Shown: piece after piece, positions 34,457 to 46,535 of the stretch
How positions within the stretch are numbered: the first letter of the stretch is position 1
Layout: each line of letters opens with the position of its first letter
Source of the DNA: Atkinsonella hypoxylon
Lineage: Eukaryota; Ascomycota; Sordariomycetes; Hypocreales; Clavicipitaceae
Direction: 5' to 3'
NCBI GenBank assembly: GCA_000729835.1
Contig: JFHB01000072.1
Location: 1-64,000 of the forward strand
Length of the DNA: 64,000 nucleotides
Program-made: the position numbers and the translations under genes
Notes under the pieces: model-generated
Told to the model about the DNA's origin: nothing
What the model saw: the letters and a program-made list of their open reading frames with translations, nothing else
Databases searched by the model: none

Positions 34457-35463
34457 ATGTCTGGACCATTCCAAAATGTGTCGTACGCCATGCCAATGGC
34501 CGTCTCGGGCAAAGGCAGCCAGTTTCCCACGCACAATCACTATTCGATATCGCCCCCGGAATGTGACGATTCCGTCAGCTCAGCGTCTGGCGTCCCGTCC
34601 TACAGCAACAGCGGACTGACTGGCACTTCGGCAAGCTACATCGGCAGTTCCCAGGACTATGACAGTGCTCACTCTGCAAGCGGCATCGATTTTCAGGAAT
34701 ACATGCAGGAGCGCTTCTCTAACTCGTTCAATCCCATCCCTTTGGACCGCAGCATGGCGGTCCAGGCGCAAACGTAAGTTTGGTGTTGTTTTTTTGACGA
34801 GCAGGTCTCTTATGCTACTCCTCTTTCATTGGAGGAAAACAGCGTCACGTTGTATGAGCGATTCTGTGGTCACTGCATTTGGTCGGTGGTCAATTGATTG
34901 CTTCGCTTGCAGCTGATAGATGCGGGTTCTGGCCGATTATGTTGGCGAAAACCACATACCAGAATTAAGAAAAGATAAAGGGATGGCAAAGGGCGACAGA
35001 AAAGGATCCGGTTGAGAGAACATAGCTAACGGACCGCGTATCACAGTTCAGGTAAACTTAACGCAAAGCATCGTGAGCTCGTGGAGTTGCAGAAGCAGGC
35101 CCAAGCTCGCCTTGCCAAAACGAGAGAGCGATTTCAAGATGGAATGCGAGATGCGCGCGAGGTGAGGGGAGATTTGGAGTGGACACAGAAGCAAGTCTCG
35201 TGAGTCTTTCCACCACTTCAGCCTTGTATATATCAACTTCTTCTGGGCCTCCGTCTAAAAGGACGCCATGACGTACCCGCAATTCTGTGCAATTACGCAC
35301 CGGAATGGAAACATCTTATATTATTTCTGGTTTCATCGCAGATAGTCATGCTGCTTCCCAAGCTAACTTTTTTGCTTTTAGGGCGCTGCAAGCCAAAGCT
35401 TCCCGCAAACACCCCAAGGAGTACCGCAAGGCTCGCGAGAGGTACCCTTCTCCTGAGTATTAA
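34457..35463 (+). CDS. KxDL-domain protein (Kxd1/BLOC-1-like)
   Basis: Small coiled-coil protein matching the KxDL family (human KXD1, yeast Kxd1, a partner in BLOC-1 and endosomal maturation). Model: exons 34457-34773, 35047-35199 and 35382-35463, 183 aa. The N-terminal half is Ser/Tyr/Gly-rich and disordered. The C-terminal half reads SGKLNAKHRELVELQKQAQ...DLEWTQKQVS-ALQAKASRKHPKEY, the family's helical core. The signature K-x-D-L tetrad appears as R-G-D-L. Introns are 273 and 182 nt, longer than elsewhere in the window. An in-phase upstream ATG (34379) is in a poly(A)-containing leader and is not used. The family call rests on recalled motifs, not a search. Confidence 0.75.
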
Positions 35464-36687
35464 GCTGCTCTTAACGATTCAAGCCCGTTGTTCACTTTTA
35501 TCTGAATTTATGTAAGCGGTTAAAGACGGTGGTTTTTTGGCTACGATATCACGCATTTTATTTGAACGGGATACATGAAAAATGATTATTTAAAAAACAG
35601 GTGGTCTGGTGACTGGTTGAAATTTGACGAAACTCACGGTTGTGGTCTCTTAGAGGGAGCTGGTTTCTGAGCGCTCAATCAAGGCACGGCGGTCAAAATT
35701 GGGACGCGCACGGCCAGTACGGCGCGGCAATCTCGCATATCGGGAGTAACTCCCGATCTATCGCTGCTTTTACTTGAGAGTTCCTGCAACTAGGCGGCAA
35801 TTAGGCGCTTACCTTTGTAATCTCTCCACATAGCGAGACGGCGAGTGTGGGGGTTGCTTGTGGCTATTTCAAGATTAATGACTTATGATTGGACAAGTCC
35901 TGGGAGGGCTTGGGAATGAGATACGCCTCGATCTGTTCCGTCTGCGGGAGCCGGGATCAACTTGTTGGTGCCTGGCCAGGACAGCAAGTGGGGGCCTGTA
36001 GCTACTACCGACAGGACGGTACCAGCAGGATCAGCCGGTGTGCGAAGGCGAGCCTAATCAATGAAGATAGCGTTGCGAAAGACGCCCCTAGGCAAGGAGG
36101 AGCATGCCGTCACTAAGATACTGGGACGAACAGGGGGTGTACACAAACCTTGAAGGCATAAGCCTTTCCTCTTTTGGCGGACATACTGATGTTCTGGAAG
36201 AGGATCGCACACGGAAATGAGGGTCCATATTGTTGTAAGTACGGGTATTGGGTGTCTTTATGAGCGTGTCGATAGTAAATTCTCTCGTCATGTCACTCTG
36301 TTCGGTATGAACCTGATAGGCGTCCAGTGGTCACAAAGATCAGTCCATGTCTGTGCTCACCCGTAGCTAAGCTCCCTCGGTAATCCTGGAAGTCTCATTC
36401 ATGTACACATATGGTGTATACAGTCCTTCCGAAAGTCCCTTGCAACTCGTGGGGTACCATGGTAGGTCGTCCCTTGCAACTGGGCCAGTGCTGTGTAGTC
36501 CAGAACGGTCACGTGATGGTCATATATTGCCACAACTAAAATGTGACACTCATTGACCTTTGCGGCAGCTCTCGACAGTAGTGATATTGACTCTGGTACA
36601 GTAAAGGAGGTGGCGATGATTAGGTAACCCAGCCGGTAGCTGTCGAATGTCCAGAAACAAAAAGCCACTGTTTGGCCCGGAAACAGT
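35464..36687. other. Intergenic region
   Basis: No gene is supported. A minus-strand open frame (36399-36668) follows the stop of the next gene but begins with GTG, has no recognised domain and is treated as chance or 3' flank. Confidence 0.5.
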
Positions 36688-37248
36688 TCAGGTCACGCGT
36701 GTCCTAGACGACCCGGCAATCCAAATTCCCCTCGTTTCCAGGCCCATCGCTTTCTCAAGGCACTCCCATGGATTCTCATTTGATGTGCTATCATAATAGC
36801 CTTTGTACCAGAGCTCATTGTGCTGCTTCTGCGCCAGAGTAGAAAATTGACTCCGAGTGTGATTCTCAGATGACGTACCGACGAAATCTCTTCCTGGGGC
36901 TGGACGAGCTGGTAGACCTGCGGGAAGCACGGGCTTTTGCTGGAGGCTCCCACCCGAGAGTGTTTGTGAGGTGGTGGCATCATCATGAGCTTCGTTGTCC
37001 CCCAAATCAATCTCATCTGCATTGGCTGATGGTTTCATAGCGGGCGTTCCTAGCGGAATTGAATTGGATCCTGCCGCTGCTCGACGTCTAGATCCGTGCG
37101 GAGGAAGAGATGGTGTAGAAGCGATGCTGTCTGGTGCGGCGTGGTATCTCCGCTTCTTTTGAGGGCGATCTTGGGCGCCGAAGGATGAAAACCCCATTGC
37201 TTGGGCCACAGCTGCAGCGTCTGCGTCTGCGGTTGCGTCTGGAGCCAT
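36688..37248 (-). CDS. Hypothetical protein, probably conserved in ascomycetes
   Basis: Single-exon frame, 186 aa, from the ATG at 37248 (MAPDATADADAAAVAQAMGF); an upstream TTG is ignored. I do not recognise a named family. Visible parts: an N-terminal AQAMGFSSFGAQ block, then a basic KKRRY nuclear-localisation-like patch. A disordered Pro/Ala/Ser region leads to a C-terminal segment WYKGYYDSTSNENPWE with clustered aromatic residues that looks constrained. It is small, hydrophilic and without a signal peptide, so probably nuclear. It is head-to-head with the lipocalin-like gene over 714 bp. The coding call rests on length, composition and start context only. Confidence 0.65.
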   Translation of the reverse strand: MAPDATADADAAAVAQAMGFSSFGAQDRPQKKRRYHAAPDSIASTPSLPPHGSRRRAAAGSNSIPLGTPAMKPSANADEIDLGDNEAHDDATTSQTLSGGSLQQKPVLPAGLPARPAPGRDFVGTSSENHTRSQFSTLAQKQHNELWYKGYYDSTSNENPWECLEKAMGLETRGIWIAGSSRTRVT

Positions 37249-37962
37249 GACACAATGTAATTTGGCCTTTTCTTCGTTCTTTTTACCGCTTTCCAAGCTG
37301 GGAGATGTGAGTGAATGTGTTGCTCTGAATGAGGTAACACTTTAATTCGGTAAAAGTTTATATGGGATGGATAGTCGAGACTCTTTTCGTTCTTCTGAGT
37401 GTATCCTTCACCGCAAGTGTGGAGTTGTCTGGAGGGCAAGATGGAAAGGTGGTGTTGTGACGTGGGTTTCACCTGTTGTCGTGGTGGTGGGATGAAGGAG
37501 GAGATGTTTGGAGGCGCAAAAAGTGAATTTTCGGGGGGTTGAGTGGTGGCTCATTGGTCGATTAAGGTGTGGGCTGGCTGTCAGACGGAAGGCAGATGGT
37601 CAATCATTGCATCAAGGTGCTTTTCTGAGATAAGCGGTTTGATCACTTTGAGAAGATGAAAGGTTCTTATTCGCCGATCATTCTTTTTCTGACTGTAGCG
37701 TTTTGGAAGAGATTAACATGAATCTGTTTCCTTAGCTGTTCACTTCCATATGGCGCGCCAAATAACCGAGCCTCGCGTCAATTGATGTAAGAATATTTCC
37801 GTGAATTCCATACAGATATCTCTGCTTTCGGGGTGTGGGCTGCGTTTTTGGGCGTGCTCCATTGTTCTGAAATTGCCGTTCCCGACGTCATCCTTGGGCG
37901 TCATTCGCACATCTCAAGGCTGAAGGCAAAGATTCCCCGAGCTGTTTAGCTACAAGCTCAAT
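37249..37962. promoter_or_regulatory. Divergent promoter region
   Basis: 714 bp between two divergent starts, with no recognised element beyond a GC/AT mixed leader. A short GGCGCGCC palindrome-like word is near 37752. Confidence 0.3.
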
Positions 37963-38562
37963 ATGACAGACCAAACGCCAATCAATCTCAACACGCCGTC
38001 GAAATATGCATCCAGAATTCCACAAGCGACCACCGCTGCCCCTCCACCTTCTACAGAATGGCTCACCCGCACGTGGACCGTCACGCATTCGACGCTCAGC
38101 ATGTGGCGATCCGCACGCAACGTCCGCATCACTTATAAACCGCTCCCGCTCAAGGGCGATGGAAAGGCCCGCATAGATGACCTGGTGGAATACGAACCTT
38201 CGAACAAGAGCGGCGTCTTGAAGTCTGTGGCAGGTGTGGATACACAAGCGTCGGGAGGAGGCTGGGATTGGAGAGGAAAAGGTTATTTATTTTTCGTGTC
38301 AAGTCACTGGGAGTTGCTGGGCTGGGGAGAAAGCACTACTGCTGATGGGAAGACGGAGAGATGGGCTGTAACGTGGTTTGCGCCGACTCTGTTTACCAAG
38401 GAAGGGATTGACGTCTACAGTGATTGCGCCGGGGGGTTGAGTGAGACAACATATAAGAGGATCGATGAGGCGTTGAGAAAGCTGGAGGCGAAGGAGGTCG
38501 CTGAGGTGGCGGCTAAGGATATGAAGGCTGTTGAAATCAAACTCCCATGGACGGAGAATTGA
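37963..38562 (+). CDS. Lipocalin/calycin-like small protein
   Basis: Intronless, 199 aa, cytosolic by appearance (no signal peptide). After a Pro-rich N-terminus the sequence runs TEWLTRTWTVTHSTLSMW, then alternating beta-type strands (VRITYKPLP, YLFFVSSHWELLGWGE, ERWAVTWFAPTLFT). It ends in a Lys/Glu helix. The pattern of short strands with conserved Trp and Gly resembles calycin-type ligand-binding barrels found as uncharacterised proteins in many fungi. The ligand is unknown. It is convergent with the LENG1-like gene, 133 bp from stop to stop. Confidence 0.72.
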   Translation: MTDQTPINLNTPSKYASRIPQATTAAPPPSTEWLTRTWTVTHSTLSMWRSARNVRITYKPLPLKGDGKARIDDLVEYEPSNKSGVLKSVAGVDTQASGGGWDWRGKGYLFFVSSHWELLGWGESTTADGKTERWAVTWFAPTLFTKEGIDVYSDCAGGLSETTYKRIDEALRKLEAKEVAEVAAKDMKAVEIKLPWTEN

Positions 38563-38695
38563 CAAGGGGTGGGATGGAGCGGAAAAGTGGATGGAGAGGT
38601 TGAGAACCATGTATTGTTGACAGTTGCGTGGAAATATTTGAGCTCAGCTATTATAATGTTAATCATGTGGGTATCTTCAGTCATCTATTTATTCT

Positions 38696-39747
38696 TCAGG
38701 CATGTTCACGACCGCGACGATGCTCATGATCTCGCGATCGAGAGCGCGAACGACACCTCTCCGCGTGGTGACGGTGCTCATGTCTTCTCTCACTATCGCG
38801 ACGACGATTCCTATCGTGCCCATCACCAAAAGACCCTCTTGACTGTGAGTACGTTTGACGGAAGTCAAGTGACGCGCTGTGATGCCTCGACTCTCGATCA
38901 TCTTTTCTCCTGTGCCTTTCTCTTCGTCGATCCTCCTTCCGCAGCTGACGGAGATCCACATCTCGTTCTTCCTGGACCCTTTTCCTCTCTTGTTTCAGTT
39001 CTCGCACCCGAGATGCACCTTTCTTCATCATGGCCAGTGGATCATTGGCGACCATTCGGTCCTTGTCTCGTTGATTACGCCTCGGGTCATCTTTGCCCCA
39101 AACATCTTTCAATAGTTCGTCCCTATGGTCCGCGTCGCGTTGAGCGTACCAAGGTTGTTTAATGCCGTCTTTCCCAGCTGCTTGGGACAAGCGCATCGTA
39201 TACTGGTCTTCAAACTCTCTTTTCTTCTGCCGCGCCTCTCTTTCAGCTTCCTCGTTCTTCTCCGCATGCGCTCTGCTCTTCTCGTCGCCGAATAAGTCAA
39301 AATGTCCTCGATGATCGACTATAGGTGCGGAGCTGCTCGATTTATGTGATACCTCGAGGGAAGTAATTGCAGACTCGGCTCGTTCCTTTGCCAAGCGGAG
39401 CTCAAAGTCGGTGTCGTCCTCGCCTTCTCGCTTGCGCTTGCGCTTGCTTTTCGGTCGTCCTATGTCTATCTTGGGCTTTTCCGGTTGATCACTTTGCTCT
39501 GCTACTACTGGAGGAGGAGCCTCGCCTCGCAGAATTGCTAAACGGCGTTGGGAATCGATTTCTTGCATGCGCTGCTCTTCGGCTTCCTCTGCCGCCTTGG
39601 CTAAGGCCTCATCGCGGCGAACACGCGCAATATTGTCGGCATTGTAGACATTCCATGACTTTTTCCCAAGCAGATGTCTGTATTGTTTTCCGGTTAATAC
39701 ATCATTACGTTTGGGATGAGGTTGGTATTAGGTTCTTACAGAGGCAT
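38696..39747 (-). CDS. LENG1-like / CIR_N-domain nuclear protein
   Basis: Model: an 8-nt first exon (39747-39740, ATGCCTCT), intron of 62 nt, and exon 2 39677-38696, giving 329 aa. The splice makes MPLHLLGKKSWNVYNADNIA, followed by RVRRDEA. This is the N-terminal CIR_N/LENG1 signature (KKSW-N-V-Y-N-x-x-N) shared with splicing-associated proteins of the Cwc25/LENG1 type. The rest is highly charged, with a RPKSKRKRKRE patch, IKQPWYAQRD and KDDPRR-type blocks. It ends in an Arg/Asp/His/Ser-rich tail like RS-domain splicing factors. A role in pre-mRNA processing is inferred. Without the tiny first exon the conserved start is lost. It is head-to-head with SEC18. Confidence 0.75.
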
Positions 39748-40192
39748 TATTGTCTATCTTTGATCTGAGACGTTATATGGGTTCGAGTAAAAGCGCCTGG
39801 GGAAATGAATGAGGGACTCCAAGCTGTAGCGGAAAATGCTGGCTACTTGTGGCAGCCTTTAGAAAGCTGGAAAGTTAGCTTGAAACGAAAATCGCGACGC
39901 TTGAAATATGACTCCTTATTAACATAGACGGCAGCTTGACCGCGGGGGTGGGGCGCTATACAGGAGCTAGGTGTGACATAATGCGCTAGCCCTCATTGAG
40001 CATTTCCCCTCTGTTCCAACTGTGTTGTGCTTGCTTCCACATCCAGGCACACATGGCCAAGACTACGACTAACTTGCCTTTCGTGCTAGTCTCACTAGAC
40101 TATATCCCTCGAATTCAACTTATCTCAACATATTAATCCTACCATCTCCTTTTGATTGAACCCATAACACCTCAAACGTCGATTTTACTATA
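39748..40192. promoter_or_regulatory. LENG1-like/SEC18 divergent promoter
   Basis: 445 bp between two divergent starts. The SEC18 side is CT-rich with CAAC/CTCAAC words just before the ATG. No specific binding site is claimed. Confidence 0.35.
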
Positions 40193-42879
40193 ATGTCTAG
40201 AGCCCCTCCCCCCGGTGGTGCTGGCAGGATGCCACTTGGCGGCGGATTGCCTCCTGGTCAGGGCAGACCGCTGCCGCCAGGAGGCCCATATGGTGGCGAC
40301 GCGGGTTATGGAAGTCCCCAAGGGTATAACTATCGAATGGACCAAGGCCCTGGTTCTCCTTCACCTGGCATGCCGCGATACCAAGAGAAGGCTTCCTCTG
40401 TCCCAGGAGCTGGACGAAGAGTCCCTTTAAAGGTCAAGAAGATTTCAGACGAAGGGTTGCGAACAAAGCTGGTCTTCGACAACATGTAAGCCTTTGGTGT
40501 TTTGCCAAGCCTCCTCCTCTCTCGGTTCTAACAATTATTGTCAACTTCCAGCTGCGCTGTTTCGCAAGAAGACTTCCCTCGAGACCTCCGGAACCCGAAG
40601 CGTCCGAACGAGGGTTCTGCTCCGTTCTACGTTCTCCTGCGATGTGAACGTCCAGAACGAGATTACGTTGTTACTGTGCAATCATTTCATCAATATGATC
40701 CTGGCTGCATTAGCTTGACTGATCCCCAACGTACGTGGTGTCAAATTGGCTTCACAGACATGTTTTCCGGAGAGGTCTATGACCCATTTGCTTCAGGGAA
40801 TAAAGTACACTTGGGGTCGATCGATTTGGAAATCGGATTTGCCTTGCCCGAGAAGAAGACGACAGACGTTCCCTACGACGAGGATGACCTCGCCGATGAA
40901 TTCATAAAGAGATATAGAGACCAGATCCTAGCTCCGGGACAAAGAATGCTCATGGAGATTCGCAGCATTCCCTTGTACATTACTGTCAAGACAGTTTCCC
41001 TATTCGACCTTTTGACCTCAACGGAGGATACTGCTAAGCAGATCAGTCGAGAGAGTCACTCTAGAGGTATTCTTATCGAGCAGACTCGGGTGACATTCCA
41101 CCGGGATCCCAGCCGAGATGGTAACGGCAGGTTCAAGCTTAAGCCGTCTCTGAGCAAGCCCAACTCCAACGCTATTCTCGCTCCAGATTTCAAATTTGAA
41201 GACATGGGAATCGGTGGCCTAGGCAATGAATTCTCCACCATTTTCCGCCGAGCCTTTGCCTCACGAGTGTTTCCTCCCGGTCTTGTGGCCAAGATGGGCA
41301 TTCCTCACGTCAAGGGAATGCTTTTATACGGTCCTCCTGGCACCGGAAAAACCTTGATTGCTCGTCAGATTGGTAAAATGCTTAATGCCCGGCCACCCAA
41401 GGTTATCAATGGTCCTGAAGTACTGAACAAGTACGTGGGTCAATCTGAAGAGAATATCCGAAAGCTATTTGCAGACGCCGAAAAAGAGTACAAGGAAAAA
41501 GGCGATGAAAGTAGTCTTCACATCATCATCTTTGACGAGCTGGATGCCGTTTGCAAACAGAGAGGTTCGGGAGCCGGTGGCGGAACTGGCGTCGGTGACA
41601 GTGTCGTGAACCAGCTGCTTTCCAAGCTTGATGGCGTTGATCAGCTTAACAACATCCTGCTGATAGGAATGACCAACCGGAAAGACATGATTGACGATGC
41701 GCTCATGAGACCAGGCCGTTTAGAAGTCCATCTCGAAATTTCCCTGCCCGATGAGCCTGGACGTCTCGAAATTTTCAAGATACATACCGCGAAAATGAGA
41801 GAGAACAACATTCTCGATCCTGACGTCAACCTGGAGGAACTTGCGTCTCTGACCAAGAACTACTCAGGTGCCGAGATCAACGGTGTCGTCAAGGCTGCCG
41901 CATCATTCGCCTTTTCACGCCACACAGAAGTTGGCCAGATGGCAGCTGTGAAGCAGGACGTTGCCAGCATGAAGGTCAACCGAGCCGATTTCAGAAACGC
42001 CTTGACAGAAGTGCGGCCAGCATATGGTGTCTCTGAAGCAGAGCTCGAAGATGCCGTCAAGCTAGGCATCATCCCATACAGCCAGCACATCAACTCGTGC
42101 ATCCAAGAGATGATACGCGTTGTGAGCATGATCAGGGAAGATCCCAATAAATTCAGCACTTCAGTCCTATTCCATGGACCTAGAGGCGCAGGAAAGACGG
42201 CTTTGGCCGCCCACATTGCCATGCAATCTGATTTCCCCTTTGTCAAACTGGTTACGCCAGCAGATCTGGTGGGCTACCGGGACGATTTCGCGAAAAAGGA
42301 CTACGTTCACAAAGCCTTTGCAGATGCATACAAGTCGCCTGCTTCTATCCTCATTCTAGACGATTTCGAGCGTCTAATCGGATGGAATCCGATCGGATCC
42401 CGATTTTCTAACGTCATGCTCGAAGCACTCACTACACTGATTGTGTCCAAACCCCCTCGAGTACGTTCTGAAACTCTACTCTCCCCATATTATTTGTCAT
42501 CGTCATCTAGTTCAGTCATGAATAGTATTAACAATGGCTTTAGAATCATCGACTTCTAGTCTTCGCCACCACGTCGAAAGCATCTGTCCTCAAGATGCTC
42601 GAAATAGACGGCGACTTTGCCAAAAAGGTCGCTGTACCTGCAGTATCCAGCGTACACGAGTTGGCTACCATTCTTCAAGAATCTGGGACATTCAACTCCG
42701 GTGACATCAACCAGGTTATTAACATGGTGCGGCAGCGCACGGGATCTGATTCCATTGGCATCGGTATCAAGACGATTCAAGATTTGATCTTTGAGGCCAA
42801 GGCTGGGGGACCCAATTCTGACCTTCTTGAGACGTTTTCTGATTTACTTCTCGAGAAGATTCAAGAAATGGCGTTATAG
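40193..42879 (+). CDS. SEC18: Sec18/NSF vesicular-fusion AAA ATPase
   Basis: Hexameric AAA+ ATPase that, with Sec17/alpha-SNAP, disassembles SNARE complexes after membrane fusion. Model: exons 40193-40485, 40552-42460 and 42544-42879, 845 aa. A Gly/Pro-rich N-terminal extension precedes the N domain. The D1 Walker A GPPGTGKT lies at about residues 358-365, with IIIFDELDAV as Walker B and MTNRKD...RPGRLE as sensor/Arg finger. The D2 Walker A GPRGAGKT lies at about 640-647 with ILILDDFERL. The last junction is decisive: an acceptor at 42541-42543 gives PPR-NHRLLVFATTSK. The later CTAG acceptor, or reading through, would break the conserved RLLVFATTS block. Confidence 0.95.
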
Positions 42880-45800
42880 AGGCCTTACGTGCTTGAAATT
42901 ACACTTGAATAGAGCACTTGGCGCGGCAAGTTTTGGTGCTTCATTTTGGATCGTGTCCACACTTGTCAAGCAGGCTTTTGACTGCGATGTACTATAATTG
43001 AGTTTACTACCGCTATTGGTTCAGTGACGACCCGAGTCAGGATTCCAGGATTATGGACAATACTGGTCGGCCAATTCCGTTCCGCGTATCCGGCGAAACG
43101 CGTATCCGCGGGCAACAACACGAGAATCAAAAGTTGGTGTCGAATCTTCTGGCTACCTACTTGTACTATGCTCATGTAACAATATTCTAGGCACCTCAAT
43201 TTACGAATACCAGGACATGCACAATGTGATGGGCTGACAGCTTCCGCAAACCCCATTTGTATACACACAAGCACGGTCTCCTCAAATGGCACGATGAACG
43301 CCACGACGAACCGTGGGGTCCTCAGTCCGTGCGATGCATGATCCCAGGGCGAACATCTGATATCCCAGCGCCAGTGCCAATCTTCTTATCATGGCCAGAA
43401 AAGAAAGAAAGGCTGACCAGGAGAATGAGTGGCCTGCCAACAGCCCACAATGTCCAAGTGTCTTTAGTCCCAGGCGGAACTGCCGCCGTTGATCGACATA
43501 GAGCGTGATGCGGAAACACGGAACTTACCTGAACTAGCCCAGCGGACAGCTTAGGCTTATCCGACCCGTTAGAGCTACTGAATAGATTACCACACTTGGT
43601 AGACCCCAAGTCATAGAGATCGTAGAGGGAAGCGTTATGATATCAGTTCTCCCAGGTTGATTCAACGAAACTATTGGCTTGGTGCTTGGTGGTACCCAAC
43701 AGGATGTCAACGCTTTGTAAGTCTCTCAGGGATGTGGAAAAAATGAGGACTAGAAAGCTTCTGGGGGTGGGGGAGACTGCGGCGAAGTACTTAGTGACTT
43801 AGTGCCAGTGAGACCAATGCCGCTGTGGTTGGCGAAAGGTCACAATGTGACGTAGCAGCCCTACGGAGTGCACATGTACAATACAGCCGCTGAATGATTT
43901 TACAAATCTATGAGCTCCACTTTTAGGTACTCGCTAATAGCTGTGATTGGTGTAGGAAGGCCGCGTGGGCTACCACTGTTAGAGAGGTCCAACAATATGC
44001 AAGTAGGGCAGGCAGTACGGAGCACGAAGTACATGCCACGATGGATTCTGCTGCAACGGCAATCAGTCCCCTTGCTTCGCCTACGCTGCCATCGGAAACC
44101 CGAGACTAGACATACTAAGGCAGGCGACAGGTCGAATTCAGAAACGCACTGCATGCAGGCATACAGGCAAGCAGGCCGAGAAGGTGTGGAGGTCCGAGCA
44201 AGACAAATGGATGTTCGTCATGTTACTGGTGGCCCTTTTTAGCGTTGATCACATTGGTTTATATCATTGGTACATTGATGCCTGATTGTTCGTTCTGGTG
44301 TCTAGAGCTGTGGGCGACCTTTGTCTAGAAGGCTGGCTGGCTGGAGAGCAAAACATGTTTGCCTTTTCTTTTTTTATCTGCTCGCCTGGTCCCTGTTGCG
44401 CACTGATTGCCATGGCCTGACGAGTATGCGTTGCTGGCCTGATCAGTCCAGACGGCATGATCTGAGCTATAGGTAACATAAGTGATTGACTGATTGATTG
44501 CATGGTAGGGGATGGTAGGACGTAAGCAAATGCGAAGCTTGTAACGCTCATCAGTAGACAGTAGAATAAACGTAGAGTCTTGCAACCGCTCGGGAATAAA
44601 GTCAATGCCTCGCTGTTCGTCATCTATTCAACCGCAGAGTAACTAATACTCAACGCGTTTCTGGAGGAGAACTGCGCTTACTCGCGACCCAGTCATACAC
44701 GGTTGTCATCCCAATCAACTTGCAAAAACCATGAGCCTCCACACGGGGGATGTTTTGGAGGCTCCTCGTCGTTCTCGATCCCAGGAAACGTTTGCGCCGA
44801 GGCGAGGTCGAAGCTCTTGTCTCAAATTGCAGTTTGCATGGCCTGTGAATTTTGTTTTGGGCGTATTTCGTGATTCGCGGAGGGGACGTGGTTTGATGAT
44901 GGACGCGTTGGCCCTGTCTTGGGCTGAATCGTGCGCGTTAACTAATAGGGGTTTTGTAAACGGCATGTGTGCTAAGGCACTAAAATTATTAACGAAAATA
45001 GACGGAGTTATGTGCCGACCTGCGTACATGTACCTAATATAAGGGTCTGGTGCTATCCGTAGGGCCCACTTAATGCGTGATCTCTGCTCTTTTGTCGTAC
45101 AGTGTATAATTAACTACCCAGGTAGTTAGACTGTTATTCTACATTCTTTGTGTGAGCTTTCATCAAAGCTTTAAGCAATGTTCTTTACGGGGTAGATCTA
45201 TGTTTTGTGGTGAATTTGGCGTGTCATTACTATAGGAGAAGGGTCTGGTGCATCGCGAAAACCTTACGAAATCTTGGGTGGTGGCTGCATGTGCCTAAAC
45301 TAAGATTGGGATAGTGGCCCTGTTCGCCCGGATAGCAAGATAGCAATACTCCGCGTAAGCTGGCTCCCGCCCGGTTCCAATAAGTGAAGTAGGCTTGCTG
45401 TCTTAGACCAGCGAACCCCTGTCGCTCTCATGTGCGGCCAGTAATCTGTGGCCTGTGGCCTGTGTGGCCTGTCCAAATACTGAGGAACTACGGAATAACT
45501 AGAGGCTCCAAGATTGCTAGCAGGCTGTGCCCCGTTATCTACCTAGAGGCTTCTAACAATAGATTTATTCTTCATAAAGAGTCATAAATCCTATGGCCAT
45601 CAGACCCTTACTAGCAATGCCCTTTGATTGACGACGAGAGGCTGGGCAGAACCGCCAGGGACGGGAGACTCGTGATATACCTCTTCATTATATGTCTGGG
45701 TAGATGCTTGCTGGTATTTCGTTTATAAATTAGTACTTCCTGAGAAGTAGGTACCTTCAGAAGATCTTGTTTTTTCTTATTGGTGGCGGTAATAGTCCCT

Positions 45801-46535
45801 GTCGATACCGAGTCGACAGCTCGGTATTCCGTACTACGGAGTCTTTAGTCCTTGGGTTCTGGGCTTTAGGGTCACTACGGAATACTCATCTTGGTCCTTG
45901 GTTCAAACAATCTGGCTGGTGACCATGATGCTTGCTTGGTGCATGCACACCGCGGACTGACCCTGCCGGCCTGGTGGGTGGTGCATGGTCATGGTACATG
46001 CGGCAGTCCAGATCGATACCCAACTTGGCCGCGCGCGGGACAGCGCTGACTGCCTGCCCTGCGCCCTGCACATGCATACTGCTTATCCAGTCGGGTGACA
46101 TTTTCATTGAGACCTGGTCATTGTCCTGCTATGGGCTATAAAGTCTCGTTTAAAAAGTCTCCCAGGTGCCACCACTGCCTCAGCTGAGACTGGGTTGACT
46201 GTGGACTGGACCAGGCCAATAGCGAACGGGCCTACGGATAAAGTTGTGCACCGTTAACTATGGCACACCTGCAGCCCCCCAATCTCCGTGCCCACCCAAC
46301 TTCCCTATCAAGCTCTCGCGACCATCCCAAAAAGACAACTGCTGGGTTGATGTCCTTATGCCGCTGCCGCTGCCATAGTGCATGCAGTCCTGCCCTTTGC
46401 TTTCTTCTCCAGTCCGTGCGGTTAGACGAGCCCGGGCCTTTGTCATCATCTTCACTTTTCGAATCTCCTTCAAATTGTCGCTCAAGCCCATCGACCACCC
46501 ATGACACCGTGCTAAGTCTGTACAACGGTTGCTTT
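42880..46535. other. Gene-free region, 3.7 kb
   Basis: No supported gene. Short frames (for example 44731-45042) lack domains. The stretch contains TACGGAGTA-type words, tandem CTGTGGCCTGTGTGGCCTG near 45450 and a candidate TIR element at 45042-45608. Confidence 0.5.
45042..45608. mobile_element. Candidate TA-flanked MITE
   Basis: AGGGTCTGGTG at 45042 is matched by the inverted CATCAGACCCT at 45598-45608 (10 of 11 positions). Each is flanked on its outer side by TA, the target used by Tc1/mariner elements. The 567-bp interior has no transposase. A direct copy of AAGGGTCTGGTGCA sits internally near 45239, which weakens the call because the word may simply be repeated locally. Confidence 0.35.

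Noticed and set aside
36399..36668. 89-codon minus-strand frame after the hypothetical gene
   Set aside because: Begins with GTG, no family recognised, and no splice link to the upstream gene.
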